A stretch of 64,000 bases of DNA, from contig NZ_LT629733.1 of the NCBI RefSeq assembly GCF_900104785.1, positions 2,769,001 through 2,833,000 on the forward strand, written 5' to 3'. A program made the translations under genes and the position numbers. Numbering within the stretch: position 1 is the first letter of the stretch; each line of letters opens with the position of its first letter. The stretch is from Formosa sp. Hel1_31_208 (GTDB taxonomy: Bacteria; Bacteroidota; Bacteroidia; Flavobacteriales; Flavobacteriaceae). The notes beneath the pieces are model-generated. The model had not been told where the DNA came from. It saw only the letters and a program-made list of their open reading frames with translations, and made no database searches. Of the stretch, positions 9,236-19,012 are shown piece after piece.

Positions 9236-10163
9236 ATCCAGAGGTTTTGGTGAGTTCTTTCAAGATACCTTTGCATTTTTAAAGCAAAATGGTAGACACC
9301 TATTCAAACACTTTTTCATTGTTAATGGCATCTTTCTTTTGATCTTAATGGTCATGGGGTATTTCTTTAGTAAATTCTATACAGACATTCTTTTTGGAGG
9401 CCTTATGACAGGGAATACAAATGCCGTTGATGCATACATGAATGAAAATGTAGGGCTCTTCATTATACTAGTCTTTGTGTTTGTGATAGTAGGGCTGATT
9501 GCTGGTATTATTTCCTACTCATTTGTACCAATCTATTTGAAACTTTTTAACACCAATGAAGGTAAACAGTTTACCGCAACAGACATTATTAATGCTTACA
9601 AAGAAAATATCGGTAAAATTTTAATCTTTCTGGTTTGTAGTATTATTATTGCTATTCCTTTAATGATTTTTGTCGGGTTGATTGCTTTTGTGCTTACCAT
9701 AACAATTATAGGGATATTAGGTCTGCCTTTAGTTTTAGGAGCTGTGAGTTTATACTATCAAGGTTCGCTAATGGAATACCTAGAACACAAAAAAGGAATT
9801 TGGAGCAGCTTTGGCTATTCATGGAAACTCATGAGTTCTAAATTCTGGGCGGCCATTGGCTGCGTGGGAATTTTTTACCTAATGAGTTATATTGCCCAAA
9901 ACATCATAGCCCTCATACCTTATATCTTTTTTATTGTAGATATGGTGGCCGAAATACAACCAGGCGTTAATCCCGACCCTCAAGAACTTGGTAAATCAAT
10001 GACGGTAGTTATGCTAGCTATTTTCTTATTAACCTTCTTGGTGAGTACCTTTTTGAATATTATTGTACAACTTAATCAAGGCATTGTATTTTATAGCTTA
10101 AAAGAAGACAATGAAAATATTAATACGAAGAGTGATATTGATCTCATAGGTGCAGGTGAATAA
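9222..10163 (+). CDS. Polytopic membrane protein of the MoxR cluster
   Basis: A 313-residue hydrophobic protein with about six TM segments (near residues 30-50, 85-110, 140-190, 205-240 and 255-285). I recognise no named domain with certainty; it resembles the multi-pass proteins seen at this position in Bacteroidota SpoIIM/MoxR clusters. It overlaps the SpoIIM gene before it and the DUF4129 gene after it by 14 bases each, so it is translationally coupled and likely acts in the same membrane complex. Confidence 0.82.
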   Translation: MQLYKSRGFGEFFQDTFAFLKQNGRHLFKHFFIVNGIFLLILMVMGYFFSKFYTDILFGGLMTGNTNAVDAYMNENVGLFIILVFVFVIVGLIAGIISYSFVPIYLKLFNTNEGKQFTATDIINAYKENIGKILIFLVCSIIIAIPLMIFVGLIAFVLTITIIGILGLPLVLGAVSLYYQGSLMEYLEHKKGIWSSFGYSWKLMSSKFWAAIGCVGIFYLMSYIAQNIIALIPYIFFIVDMVAEIQPGVNPDPQELGKSMTVVMLAIFLLTFLVSTFLNIIVQLNQGIVFYSLKEDNENINTKSDIDLIGAGE

Positions 10164-10914
10164 ATATTTGTACCTACATATCATCCTATTGTTCTTCGGA
10201 ATATCCTATCACGCTCATGCATTGGATACTGACACCGCAGTTATTTTGCAAACTTTGCAAGACTCGGTCTATATCGACAAAGAACCTATAGAGAGGCGTC
10301 AATATAACGATCTTAAAGATAAATATAGCGGTAATGAATTTATCTATGAGCGGACGGTAGAGAACTCGGGGTGGTGGTCGAGATTTAAACAATGGCTATC
10401 CGATTTTTTTAAAAATCTTTTCGATATCAATTCAGATGCTAGAGCCTCAGATTTCACTGATACAGCCTTAAAGATCTTTTATATAGTCATCTTTTTATTA
10501 GTAGTCTATTTCATTGTAAAAGCCATCATTAATAAAGAAGGAAATTGGGTCTTCGGAAAATCATCCGACAAGAATATCATTCCTGTTGTTGATGTGGAAC
10601 ATAATATTCACGAAGCCGATTTCAAAACCCTGATTTCTAAAGCTGAAAGTGAGGATAATTATCGATTAGCCATTCGATATTATTACTTATGGCTACTTAA
10701 AACACTTTCTCAGGCTGAAGTTATTGAATATGATGTCGAGAAGACCAATAGTGACTACTATCTGGAAATAGACAACGAAACGATTAAAAAAGAGTTTTCA
10801 TATACCTCATATCTTTACAATTATATATGGTATGGCGAATTTGATATCGATTCCCAGCAGTTTGACAAAGCCAAAAATGCATATACTCAATTTTTAAAAA
10901 CCCTTTGGAAATGA
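10150..10914 (+). CDS. DUF4129 domain-containing protein
   Basis: A 254-residue protein with a signal peptide or N-terminal anchor (ending SYHAHA-LD), a periplasmic stretch, one TM segment near residues 112-130, and a cytoplasmic C-terminal DUF4129 domain (about residues 155-250, with YRLAIRYYYLWLLKTL). Both possible starts, 10150 and 10156, are GTG. DUF4129 proteins nearly always accompany MoxR/DUF58 genes and are of unknown mechanism. It overlaps the preceding gene by 14 bases and the following gene by ATGA. Confidence 0.85.
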   Translation: MQVNKYLYLHIILLFFGISYHAHALDTDTAVILQTLQDSVYIDKEPIERRQYNDLKDKYSGNEFIYERTVENSGWWSRFKQWLSDFFKNLFDINSDARASDFTDTALKIFYIVIFLLVVYFIVKAIINKEGNWVFGKSSDKNIIPVVDVEHNIHEADFKTLISKAESEDNYRLAIRYYYLWLLKTLSQAEVIEYDVEKTNSDYYLEIDNETIKKEFSYTSYLYNYIWYGEFDIDSQQFDKAKNAYTQFLKTLWK

Positions 10915-12107
10915 GTAGAACGCTAAAAATATATGTCGGTATTTTGGTCCTGCTATTAGTAGGCATCATCGCTATTGAATTCTCAACACCTGTCCCAATA
11001 AATTGGACCAAAACGTATAATGAGACACATAAAATCCCTTATGGTACCTTCGTGTTCTATGAGGAACTAGATTACTTGTTTCCTGAAAGTAAAGTGCAAG
11101 ATATTAAAACAACCCCTTACGAGTTTTTTGATGATTATTTCAGTTGGGAAGACAGCACCTATTTAACCACAGGCACCTATATTCTTATTGATGATTATCC
11201 TGAAATGGATAATACATCTGCTCAAGAATTGCTAGATTTTGCCTCTTTTGGTAATGATATTTTTATCTCAAGTAACTACTTCCCTGATCGCCTATTGGAT
11301 TCTCTCGGATTTAGTATTCGGAATAAATATAATTTAAAAGGAAAGGCGGAGTTTACATTAACCAATCCGCGCTTTAAAAATGACTCTATTGCTGTTGAAA
11401 AAGGCATGAGTAATATTTATTTCTCAGATATTGACACGTTGTATACCACTGTTTTAGGACATCAGAAATTTGCAGATTCCACCTATACCAACTTTATCAA
11501 AACATCTTGGGGTGATGGCTATTTCTATATTCATCTTCAACCAGTAGCTTTTACCAATTATAATTTATTGAAAAAATCAAATCAAAAGTATGTGTCTAGT
11601 GTCATGTCATATCTTAGTGACGATACCATCTACTTCGATTCCAGAAACAAAAGAGGCAAAGAACTGGGTAGTTCTCCATTACGATTTATATTTAGTCAAC
11701 CACCATTGAAATGGGCTTGGTATCTCGCTTTGATTACTACCTTACTATTTATGATCTTCAATGCCAAACGAAAGCAACGTGTTGTAAAAGTGATTACACC
11801 ACTAAAAAATACGACGGTAGATTTCACTAAAACCATCGGAAACTTATATTATGAAACTAAAGATCATAACAATCTCATAGAGAAAAAAATCACTTACTTC
11901 TTGGAGTATATACGTCGTGTCTACTATTTAGACACACAGCTTCTAGACGATAAGTTCGTCAAAAATTTATCTTTAAAATCTGGAAAAGATAACAGCGACG
12001 TTAAAAAATTAATAAACCAGATTGTATATTTAAAAGCAAAAACAAATTGTAGTGAAGGAGATTTATTACGATTAAACAACGCTATTGAAGATTTTTATAC
12101 CACATAA
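10911..12107 (+). CDS. DUF4350 domain-containing membrane protein
   Basis: A 398-residue protein with an N-terminal TM segment (residues 5-25), a periplasmic DUF4350 domain starting YGTFVFYEELDYLFP and running to about residue 260, a second TM segment near residues 270-288, and a helical cytoplasmic tail. I use ATG 10911, which overlaps the stop of the previous gene as ATGA. The DUF4350 domain has a flavodoxin-like alpha/beta look and is found with MoxR clusters. Its biochemical role is unknown. Confidence 0.85.
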   Translation: MSRTLKIYVGILVLLLVGIIAIEFSTPVPINWTKTYNETHKIPYGTFVFYEELDYLFPESKVQDIKTTPYEFFDDYFSWEDSTYLTTGTYILIDDYPEMDNTSAQELLDFASFGNDIFISSNYFPDRLLDSLGFSIRNKYNLKGKAEFTLTNPRFKNDSIAVEKGMSNIYFSDIDTLYTTVLGHQKFADSTYTNFIKTSWGDGYFYIHLQPVAFTNYNLLKKSNQKYVSSVMSYLSDDTIYFDSRNKRGKELGSSPLRFIFSQPPLKWAWYLALITTLLFMIFNAKRKQRVVKVITPLKNTTVDFTKTIGNLYYETKDHNNLIEKKITYFLEYIRRVYYLDTQLLDDKFVKNLSLKSGKDNSDVKKLINQIVYLKAKTNCSEGDLLRLNNAIEDFYTT

Positions 12108-12110
12108 TTT

Positions 12111-13205
12111 ATGGAACATTTAGACGACAAGCAGAACGAAGATTTAACGCCAAATAACGAGCAATTTGATGAGTCCTTGTTAGGTAATACATCAAAAACC
12201 AATACTTCGGAAGAAGGGGCAAGCACAGATGCTGATATTAGTTTTAAAAATCGTATCGACCTGAGTGAGCTTCAGGACGGTATTGAACTTATTAAAAATG
12301 AGATTGGGAAAGTTATCGTTGGACAAAAAGGCATGATTGATATGCTCATCGCCTCTATCTTAGCTAACGGTCACTCCCTTATTGAAGGTGTTCCCGGAGT
12401 TGCAAAAACCATTTCTGCTAAATTATTAGCCAAATCCTTAAATATTGGATTTAGCCGAATTCAATTTACGCCAGATTTAATGCCTAGTGATATCTTGGGA
12501 ACCTCTGTATTTAACATGAAAAATTCTGAATTTGAATTCAAACAAGGTCCTATTTTCTCAAATATGATCTTAATTGATGAGATCAATAGAGCACCTGCAA
12601 AAACACAAGCTGCGCTTTTTGAAGTGATGGAAGAACGCCAGATTACTATTGATGGAAACAAATATAAAATGGATCTCCCTTTTATTGTGTTGGCAACTCA
12701 AAACCCAATAGAACAGGAAGGAACGTACCGCTTACCAGAAGCACAGTTAGACCGTTTTCTTTTTAAAATAGATATTGATTATCCAAATGTAGAAGAAGAA
12801 GTAGAGATACTCGTACGTGAACAAAACCTTCAAGGCGCCCTTAAAACTGACCAAGTGACTGCACATTTAAGCAGGGCACAGATTAACAAATTTCAAGGTT
12901 TAGTAGATCAGGTGATTATTGAATCACACCTCATCAAATACATTGCAGATATGATTATCAGTACTCGTAATAATCCGTTCTTGTATTTGGGTGCTTCGCC
13001 AAGAGCATCTATTGCTATTTTAAAAGCAAGTAAAGCTTTTGCGGCCATGGACGGTCGCGATTTTGTGACGCCTGAAGATATTAAACGTTCTGCCATACCA
13101 GTATTACAACATCGTGTAATAGTGACTCCAGAGCGGGAAATGGAAGGTGTCACTACAAAACAAATTATTAAGCAAATTATTGAAGCCGTAGAAATTCCGA
13201 GATAA
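12111..13205 (+). CDS. MoxR family AAA+ ATPase
   Basis: A 364-residue cytoplasmic AAA+ ATPase. Walker A is GVPGVAKT, Walker B is ILIDEINRAP, sensor 1 is in VLATQNPIEQEGTYRLPEAQLDRF, and the C-terminal lid carries the ASPRASIAILKASKAFA block, all typical of the MoxR branch. An acidic, disordered leader of about 45 residues precedes the conserved start. MoxR proteins act as chaperones that insert cofactors or remodel partner proteins, generally with a VWA or DUF58 partner; here the DUF58 gene follows 24 bases later. Confidence 0.95.
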   Translation: MEHLDDKQNEDLTPNNEQFDESLLGNTSKTNTSEEGASTDADISFKNRIDLSELQDGIELIKNEIGKVIVGQKGMIDMLIASILANGHSLIEGVPGVAKTISAKLLAKSLNIGFSRIQFTPDLMPSDILGTSVFNMKNSEFEFKQGPIFSNMILIDEINRAPAKTQAALFEVMEERQITIDGNKYKMDLPFIVLATQNPIEQEGTYRLPEAQLDRFLFKIDIDYPNVEEEVEILVREQNLQGALKTDQVTAHLSRAQINKFQGLVDQVIIESHLIKYIADMIISTRNNPFLYLGASPRASIAILKASKAFAAMDGRDFVTPEDIKRSAIPVLQHRVIVTPEREMEGVTTKQIIKQIIEAVEIPR

Positions 13206-13229
13206 TCGAGAACCCTATAACATAAACCA

Positions 13230-14561
13230 TTGAAACGCATTAAACCCTTTTATTTACAAAACAGATTTTTCTATGCTTGCATAGGCATCATGGTATTGTT
13301 TGTTTTGAGCTTTATCTTTCCAAGAGGTTTTGCCGTTGTAAAGCTGTTACTGCTGTTATTAGTAACCCTTACCGTTTTAGATACCATTATTTTATTTGTG
13401 GCAAAAAATGGTGTTAAAGGGAATAGAAACTTACCCGAGAAGTTTTCGAATGGGGATCAAAATCCGGTGCATTTAGTGATTAATAACTACTATACGTTTC
13501 CCGTACATGTAAAAATAATTGATGAAATTCCTGAGCAATTTCAAGTACGGAATTTTAGCATCGAACGGAAACTCGACCCGTCGAGCTCATCGGAAATACA
13601 ATACCAATTAAGACCTGTAGATCGCGGTGAGTATCACTTCGGAAAATTGAATATTTACGTCACCTCTGTTTTTGGATTAATTGCACGACGCTTTATTTCC
13701 GAAGATAATGCCATGATACCAACCTATCCAAGTTTCATGCAATTGAGAAAGTATGATCTTATTGCCATTAGCAATAATTTATTGCAATATGGTATCAAGA
13801 AAATTAGAAAGATTGGTCATACCATGGAATTTGAGCAAATTAAAGAGTACGTGCTGGGTGATGATTTACGTACCATTAACTGGAAAGCGACAGCTAAAAG
13901 CAACCAATTGATGGTGAATCAATTTCAAGACGAAAAATCACAACCCGTTTATTCTATTATCGATAAAGGTCGTGTGATGAAAATGCCTTTTGAAGGTCTC
14001 ACACTTTTAGATTATGCGATCAATGCCTCATTGGTGATTTCTAACGTTGCACTAAAAAAACAAGATAAAGCTGGGATTTTAGCCTTTTCAAAAAAGGTTG
14101 AGAATATTGTAGTTGCTCAACGACGTACCTCACAAATGAATCTCATATTAGAAACACTCTACAATGTGAGTACCGATTTTTTTGAAAGTGATTACAGCAG
14201 ACTTTATGCCGATGTGAAACGAAATATCACACAGCGCAGTTTAATGCTCTTGTATACCAATTTTGAAACCTTAGATAGTCTACACCGACAATTACCGTAT
14301 TTGAAAGGTATTGCTAAAAACCATTTATTGGTGGTAATTTTCTTTAAGAATACTGAATTAAATACGCTAATTACAGAAAAAGCAGAAACCGTTCAACAAG
14401 CTTACGATAAAGTTATTGCAGAAAAATTTGCCTTTGAAAAACGACTTATCGTTAACGAACTCCAAAAATATGGCATCCAATCTATACTCACCTCTCCACA
14501 AGATTTAACCATCGATACCATTAACAAATATCTGGAAATAAAGGCGCGAGGACTCCTTTAA
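13230..14561 (+). CDS. DUF58 domain-containing protein
   Basis: A 443-residue protein with two TM segments near the N-terminus (about residues 14-52), an extracytoplasmic-like beta domain, and a C-terminal DUF58/VWA-like region (MEFEQIKEYVLGDDLRTINWKATAK at about residues 195-220). The start appears to be TTG at 13230, giving the family-like MKRIKPFYLQNRFFY; the first later in-frame ATG would cut away part of the first TM segment. DUF58 proteins are the usual partners of MoxR ATPases. It closes the operon that begins at 8252. Confidence 0.9.
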   Translation: MKRIKPFYLQNRFFYACIGIMVLFVLSFIFPRGFAVVKLLLLLLVTLTVLDTIILFVAKNGVKGNRNLPEKFSNGDQNPVHLVINNYYTFPVHVKIIDEIPEQFQVRNFSIERKLDPSSSSEIQYQLRPVDRGEYHFGKLNIYVTSVFGLIARRFISEDNAMIPTYPSFMQLRKYDLIAISNNLLQYGIKKIRKIGHTMEFEQIKEYVLGDDLRTINWKATAKSNQLMVNQFQDEKSQPVYSIIDKGRVMKMPFEGLTLLDYAINASLVISNVALKKQDKAGILAFSKKVENIVVAQRRTSQMNLILETLYNVSTDFFESDYSRLYADVKRNITQRSLMLLYTNFETLDSLHRQLPYLKGIAKNHLLVVIFFKNTELNTLITEKAETVQQAYDKVIAEKFAFEKRLIVNELQKYGIQSILTSPQDLTIDTINKYLEIKARGLL

Positions 14562-14683
14562 ATGCCCTTATACTACAATTCAACCATAACATTTGACAAT
14601 TCAGTGAGACACTTTAGGTAACATTTTATTTTCGTTTGATATTTGAGCTATTAATAACAATCAAACCATTAAAACACAATATC

Positions 14684-15097
14684 ATGAAAACTTTATTTTT
14701 AAGCTTCGCATTACTTATGTCCACTTTAGGATTCGCACAAGATACAACAGGACATTCCATTACAGTTACTGTAGAAAACTTTCTGACTAACGACGGAAAA
14801 GCAGTCATCTCGTTACATACTTCTGAAACCTTTATGAGAGGCCCAGGATTACAAAATCTAGATGCTAATATCGTAGATGGAAAAGCAACATTCACATTTA
14901 AAAACGTACAAAGCGGAGAATATGCCCTATTAGTTCTTCACGACAAAAACGGAAACAATCAAATGGATTTTGAAGATAATGGCATGCCTAAAGAAGCTTA
15001 TGGCACATCTAATAGTCCGAGAAGTTTTGGACCTCCAAACTACGATGAGGCTAAATTTAAATTAGAAAAAGACGTAGAACTTTCCATCCGACTTTAA
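14684..15097 (+). CDS. DUF2141 domain-containing exported protein
   Basis: A 137-residue periplasmic or secreted protein with a signal peptide ending TLGFA-Q and a DUF2141 domain: SITVTVENF at the start of the mature protein, then SGEYALLVLHDKNGNNQMD and GMPKEAYGTSN. The Asp/Asn-rich DKNGNNQMDFED loop looks like a metal- or calcium-binding loop. The ATG at 14684 gives a clean signal peptide. No function is established. It is followed by a bidirectional terminator shared with the TonB receptor gene. Confidence 0.88.
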   Translation: MKTLFLSFALLMSTLGFAQDTTGHSITVTVENFLTNDGKAVISLHTSETFMRGPGLQNLDANIVDGKATFTFKNVQSGEYALLVLHDKNGNNQMDFEDNGMPKEAYGTSNSPRSFGPPNYDEAKFKLEKDVELSIRL

Positions 15098-15140
15098 TAC
15101 TAATTACTGTCATCAATCGAATAGTTAGTCAATTCTTATA

Positions 15141-15174
15141 AAAAAGAGCCTTAATGGATAAGGCTCTTTTTTAT
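15141..15174. terminator. Bidirectional terminator between DUF2141 gene and TonB receptor gene
   Basis: Stem AAAAGAGCCTTA / TAAGGCTCTTTT with a 5-base loop, A-tract on one side and T-tract on the other. It can end transcripts from both converging genes. Confidence 0.85.
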
Positions 15175-17474
15175 TACCAATAGACTCTGAACATCAGATT
15201 TGGCGTTAAACCTATTGAGAATTTATCAAGCACTTCAATAGCGCTATTTAAATCGTTATTTCCTATATATTCTCTACTGATTAAATTTTTTCGATTGTAA
15301 ACATTGCGTATGGAAAACCCAACCTTAGCTCTTAATTTACTATCTCTTGAAAACCTAAACTTATAAGTTGATGAAATATCTAAACGATGATAGGTTGGTA
15401 AGCGTTGCGTATTAATACCGTCATTGAACTCTAATCCATTAACGCCATTGGTAGATTGGGTAAAGGGTTTACCTGTTTGCAAACGCCATCCTAAGGCTAC
15501 TTGAAAATTAGATAGCTTATAGCTCAATGATGATGACACGGCATGTATTACATTAGATCTTGAAGTAAAAAACTCCTCATTATTTAAGTTTTGATAGCGA
15601 CTTTCAGAATTATTAAACGAATAACTCACCCAAGTATTAAAACTGTTAAAGCGTTTTTTTAAAAACACATCAATACCAAAAATGCGTTGTTCTCCAATCT
15701 TAAACTGACTATTTTCCGGATTTAAAAACCCAAATGATAAAGCCGTAATATTATCTAAGGTCTTGTAGTAATTGTCGATATCTATGGTCCAACCGTTATT
15801 TGCATATATCAAACCTGCAGATACTTGTTTACTATTAATAATTGGAAACTCATTACCATTAGCCAAACGCCACAAACGGTTTTCTAAGGACAGATCCGAA
15901 ATGATGGTCTCATCAATTTCACTAATAATCTGATTTTTAATTTCACCAGAAACTTGAAGCTTTACATGTTTAAAAAGCGGTTTAAAAATCAACAGTCTTG
16001 GTTCAAATCTAAACGTATCTAATTCATCAAAATAAGTAGCTCGCACACCAAAAGACAAATCAAATAATTTGGGATTACTATACTCATAGTTTCCATATAC
16101 ACTGTGGGTTTGGACCACCGTTTTATCTTCGTCTAAAACAAATTCTAAATTCGTCGTGTTTAAAAATGCATAACCCACATCTTTTAGCACATATTGATAC
16201 CCAAAAGTCGCTTTATTTTGCTCATTAATCTCTTGAGTTAATTCTGTCGATATTCCTGAATCAAATATGACATTTCGTTTCTCAAAATCAGATATCTGCT
16301 GTTCATCTTCCGAAACAATATAATTATAATTAAGCTCATACTCAGAAAAATAGGCATTGGTAGATTGCGTTAATTTTGAACTCCAAACGGTATCCCATCC
16401 TAAGCCGTAACCTCTATTTAAGATCGACATTTGATCATTGAAGGTATCATTTGTTGCAGCATCAGAAACAGTATAATCTAAGTTGTTATCAATTGCAATC
16501 GCACTCGCATAGATCTTGTGTGATGAATTAGGCTGGTAATTAAGTTTGATATTATAATCGAAAAAATCAAACTCGTTATTAGGGTTGTTCCCGTTTTCTA
16601 TTTTAGTGCTTTCAAAAACCTTATCTGCCAACTGATCAAAGGTATAAGTCTGATAAAGATTGGTGTAACTAGAACGCACCGAAGCTTGAAGGCCAAGTTT
16701 GTTTTTTATGATTGGAATATTTACATAAGCATCGCCATTAATACCGTTGAATCCCATTTGCGCTCTCACCCTATTCTCAATTTTAGAAGTCGATGTCATA
16801 GAAATTACACTGGATGCTCGCTCACCATATCGCGGATGGGAACCTTTATTAATAAAACTTACTGCTTTGGTGGCATTGGGATTAAAGGGAGAGATCATTC
16901 CAAAGAGATGACCTTTATGATACATATTAATCCCATCCCAAATTAGACGGTTTTGATCCATTTTACCTCCTCGAACTAAGAATCCAGAAGCCGTTTCATT
17001 TGGACTGATAACACCTGGTAATAATTGGATACTTTCTAAGACATCAGGTTCGGTTAGACCCGGCAAAATACCCAAGCTTTGTGGTCGAATTTGATATGTT
17101 GCATCCTTTTGTTTTGATATCCCGTTTGCTAAGTAACTATTGAGTACGATCTTTTTTAATTGCTGTAAACGTATTAATTCTTTAGCGTCATTTACAATAA
17201 TATATCGTTTTGCAACCACTTCAAATTTCAGATTGATTTGATTGGATAAACTATTCAAGAGCTGCGATAAAGTGCGCTTCTCCTTAGGTAAATTAACAGT
17301 TTTGTCTTCGATAACCTGGTCTTGATAAGAAAATCGCACGTCATAAAGCGCTTCAATTTGTTCAAACGCATCTTCTACCGAATCATTATCGAAACCCATG
17401 TAAAATTTAGCCTCTTCTTGCGAAAAGGCTAAAACGGGTAAAATTAGTACAATACTAAAAATCAGTTTTCTCAC
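15174..17474 (-). CDS. TonB-dependent outer-membrane receptor with N-terminal STN signalling domain
   Basis: A 766-residue FecA-type transducer. A signal peptide ends AFS-Q; an STN domain spans roughly residues 25-97; the plug follows with LPGVISPNETASGFLVRGG and NRLIWDGINMYH; the rest is the beta-barrel ending in FRVYW, with a terminal aromatic residue. The STN domain should contact the FecR protein encoded just upstream and signal to the ECF sigma factor. There is no carboxypeptidase-like domain or SusD partner. The start overlaps the end of fecR by 4 bases. The ligand is unknown. Confidence 0.93.
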   Translation of the reverse strand: MRKLIFSIVLILPVLAFSQEEAKFYMGFDNDSVEDAFEQIEALYDVRFSYQDQVIEDKTVNLPKEKRTLSQLLNSLSNQINLKFEVVAKRYIIVNDAKELIRLQQLKKIVLNSYLANGISKQKDATYQIRPQSLGILPGLTEPDVLESIQLLPGVISPNETASGFLVRGGKMDQNRLIWDGINMYHKGHLFGMISPFNPNATKAVSFINKGSHPRYGERASSVISMTSTSKIENRVRAQMGFNGINGDAYVNIPIIKNKLGLQASVRSSYTNLYQTYTFDQLADKVFESTKIENGNNPNNEFDFFDYNIKLNYQPNSSHKIYASAIAIDNNLDYTVSDAATNDTFNDQMSILNRGYGLGWDTVWSSKLTQSTNAYFSEYELNYNYIVSEDEQQISDFEKRNVIFDSGISTELTQEINEQNKATFGYQYVLKDVGYAFLNTTNLEFVLDEDKTVVQTHSVYGNYEYSNPKLFDLSFGVRATYFDELDTFRFEPRLLIFKPLFKHVKLQVSGEIKNQIISEIDETIISDLSLENRLWRLANGNEFPIINSKQVSAGLIYANNGWTIDIDNYYKTLDNITALSFGFLNPENSQFKIGEQRIFGIDVFLKKRFNSFNTWVSYSFNNSESRYQNLNNEEFFTSRSNVIHAVSSSLSYKLSNFQVALGWRLQTGKPFTQSTNGVNGLEFNDGINTQRLPTYHRLDISSTYKFRFSRDSKLRAKVGFSIRNVYNRKNLISREYIGNNDLNSAIEVLDKFSIGLTPNLMFRVYW

Positions 17475-18397
17475 TTTGTGCTCAAATAGATGTTTCCTTT
17501 TTCTTTTTCAATATATTGTATTTGTAAAGACTTAAAGACCGTTTGTAAAGCAACGTCTTTGTCTTCATGTGTAAAACTACCCGTATAAATTAGTGTGTCA
17601 TCAACTTGCTCGGTATAGATTGAAATATCGTACTGCGATTCTAAAGCAGCAATGACATATTTCAGTGGTACACTTTTGAACGTACGCTCACCATGAATCC
17701 ATGACGGATCCGTTTCGGCAGTTTTAGATGCTTCAGCCTTAAAACCATTAATACGTCGAACGGACTGCTTAGGCATTAAAATGTAATCTTCACTAAGTGT
17801 ATTTACACTCACTTTTCCTTCAAAACAAACCACTTCAAAGTAATCGCTAACCGAATTCACATTGAACTGTGTCCCTAAAACATGTACACTTCCATTCTCA
17901 GTGTTTACTGTAAAAGTACTGCCTTTTTTTACTTTAAAATATGCTTCACCATCAAGCGTCAAAGATCGGTTTGATTCCCAATCTTCTTTATTATAGCTTA
18001 TGGTAGATTTGGAATTGATAATAACCTCAGAACCATCTAACAAGGCAATAGATTTTTGCTCACCATAATTCGTCGTGATTGTCATAACATCATCACCCAT
18101 TAAGGAAAACAATCCAAAAAGTAATATGATAGAAGCAGCAATACCAATCAACCAACTATTAGAATTCAATTGACGGACTTTCACTTTAGGCTCTGAAATA
18201 TGACGTTGAATTTTAGCAAACGATGTTGCGGTTGATGATTCTAAAGACACATGGGTATCAATACCTTTTCTTAGTTTTTGAAAGGCATCAAAATCGTCTT
18301 CAGACACTAATTGTTTTAGCTCATCATCAGTGAGCTTACCTTCCATCCACTTGGCTAGAAATGTCTCATTATCGCTATGTAAGTTTTGTTCTTTCAT
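17471..18397 (-). CDS. FecR family anti-sigma/sigma regulator
   Basis: A 308-residue transmembrane regulator with a cytoplasmic N-terminal sigma-binding part (residues 1-80), one TM segment near residues 82-99, and the periplasmic FecR domain (DGSEVIINSKSTISYN, GEAYFKVKKGSTFTVNTENG, VLGTQFNV) followed by an STN-like C-terminal part. It should transmit occupancy of the TonB receptor across the membrane. A two-part promoter-like motif at 18409-18444 sits directly before its start, 12 bases from the ATG, so fecR and the receptor are probably transcribed by the neighbouring sigma factor. Confidence 0.93.
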   Translation of the reverse strand: MKEQNLHSDNETFLAKWMEGKLTDDELKQLVSEDDFDAFQKLRKGIDTHVSLESSTATSFAKIQRHISEPKVKVRQLNSNSWLIGIAASIILLFGLFSLMGDDVMTITTNYGEQKSIALLDGSEVIINSKSTISYNKEDWESNRSLTLDGEAYFKVKKGSTFTVNTENGSVHVLGTQFNVNSVSDYFEVVCFEGKVSVNTLSEDYILMPKQSVRRINGFKAEASKTAETDPSWIHGERTFKSVPLKYVIAALESQYDISIYTEQVDDTLIYTGSFTHEDKDVALQTVFKSLQIQYIEKEKGNIYLSTK

Positions 18398-18408
18398 GAC
18401 TTATCTAT

Positions 18409-18444
18409 TACTATGACAACTACAGACTAAAAAACCCTACTTTT
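18409..18444 (-). promoter_or_regulatory. Candidate ECF-sigma promoter before fecR (copy 1)
   Basis: Reading the minus strand: AAAAGTAGGGTT (18444-18433), 12 bases, then GTTGTCATAGTA (18420-18409). The same two blocks with the same 12-base spacing occur on the plus strand at 19013-19048 before the Kazal-like lipoprotein, and nowhere else that I found in the window. Position between the sigma gene stop and the fecR start suggests a sigma-dependent promoter for fecR and the receptor. Confidence 0.7.
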
Positions 18445-18447
18445 ATT

Positions 18448-18960
18448 TTAAATATTTCCAATATCTCGCCTCATGACGATTAAAGCTTGGTGCATTCGCT
18501 TTTCCACAGCCTTTACTGAAATATCTAATTGTTGGGCAATCTCCTTATAGGTTTTCTTTTCAATTCTACTCAGTAAAAACACTTCTTTTTGTTTCGCAGG
18601 AAGCGCATTAATCGTACGCTCCAATTTTTCCATGAATTCACTTTCTATCATTATAAATTCTGGAGATTCATTGGTTTGAGAAGACGACAGAGTTGCTTGA
18701 TGTTTTCTTTTAACCGCTTGATGTTTCACCGTATTTAAAAACGAATTTGATGCCACGGTGTATAGGTAACTTTTTACTTTCTCAAATTTTACTTTACCAC
18801 AATTATCCCACAATTTAATAAATGTCTCTTGTAAGATGTCTTCGGCGGCATCAACGTCTTGAGTTTTATAGAAAACAAATCGTCTTAAATCTTTTGCATA
18901 CTTTTGGTAAAGCATTTCAAAAGTTTTAGACTGACAAATATGATGTTGCTCTTTTGACAT
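18448..18960 (-). CDS. ECF-type RNA polymerase sigma factor (FecI-like)
   Basis: A 170-residue sigma-70 family ECF factor. Region 2 is seen as LRRFVFYKTQDVDAAEDILQETFIKLWDN, and region 4 as LPAKQKEVFLLSRIEKKTYKEIAQQLDISVKAVEKRMHQAL. It lies 50 bases before fecR and forms the cytoplasmic end of the receptor-FecR-sigma relay. No copy of the AAAAGTAGGGTT motif lies in front of the sigma gene itself; a weak TAGTTTTG housekeeping -7 element is seen at 18984-18991, so sigma production may be independent of its own activity. Confidence 0.95.
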   Translation of the reverse strand: MSKEQHHICQSKTFEMLYQKYAKDLRRFVFYKTQDVDAAEDILQETFIKLWDNCGKVKFEKVKSYLYTVASNSFLNTVKHQAVKRKHQATLSSSQTNESPEFIMIESEFMEKLERTINALPAKQKEVFLLSRIEKKTYKEIAQQLDISVKAVEKRMHQALIVMRRDIGNI

Positions 18961-19012
18961 TCTGAGTTTTGATAATAACGTCTCAAAACTAAATAAAAAA
19001 AAATTAGAGAAA

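Noticed and set aside
7491..14561. Bat (Bacteroides aerotolerance) operon
   Set aside because: MoxR and DUF58 are shared with Bat operons, but the VWA-domain BatA/BatB genes and the BatD gene are absent; the neighbours are SpoIIM, RDD, DUF4129 and DUF4350.
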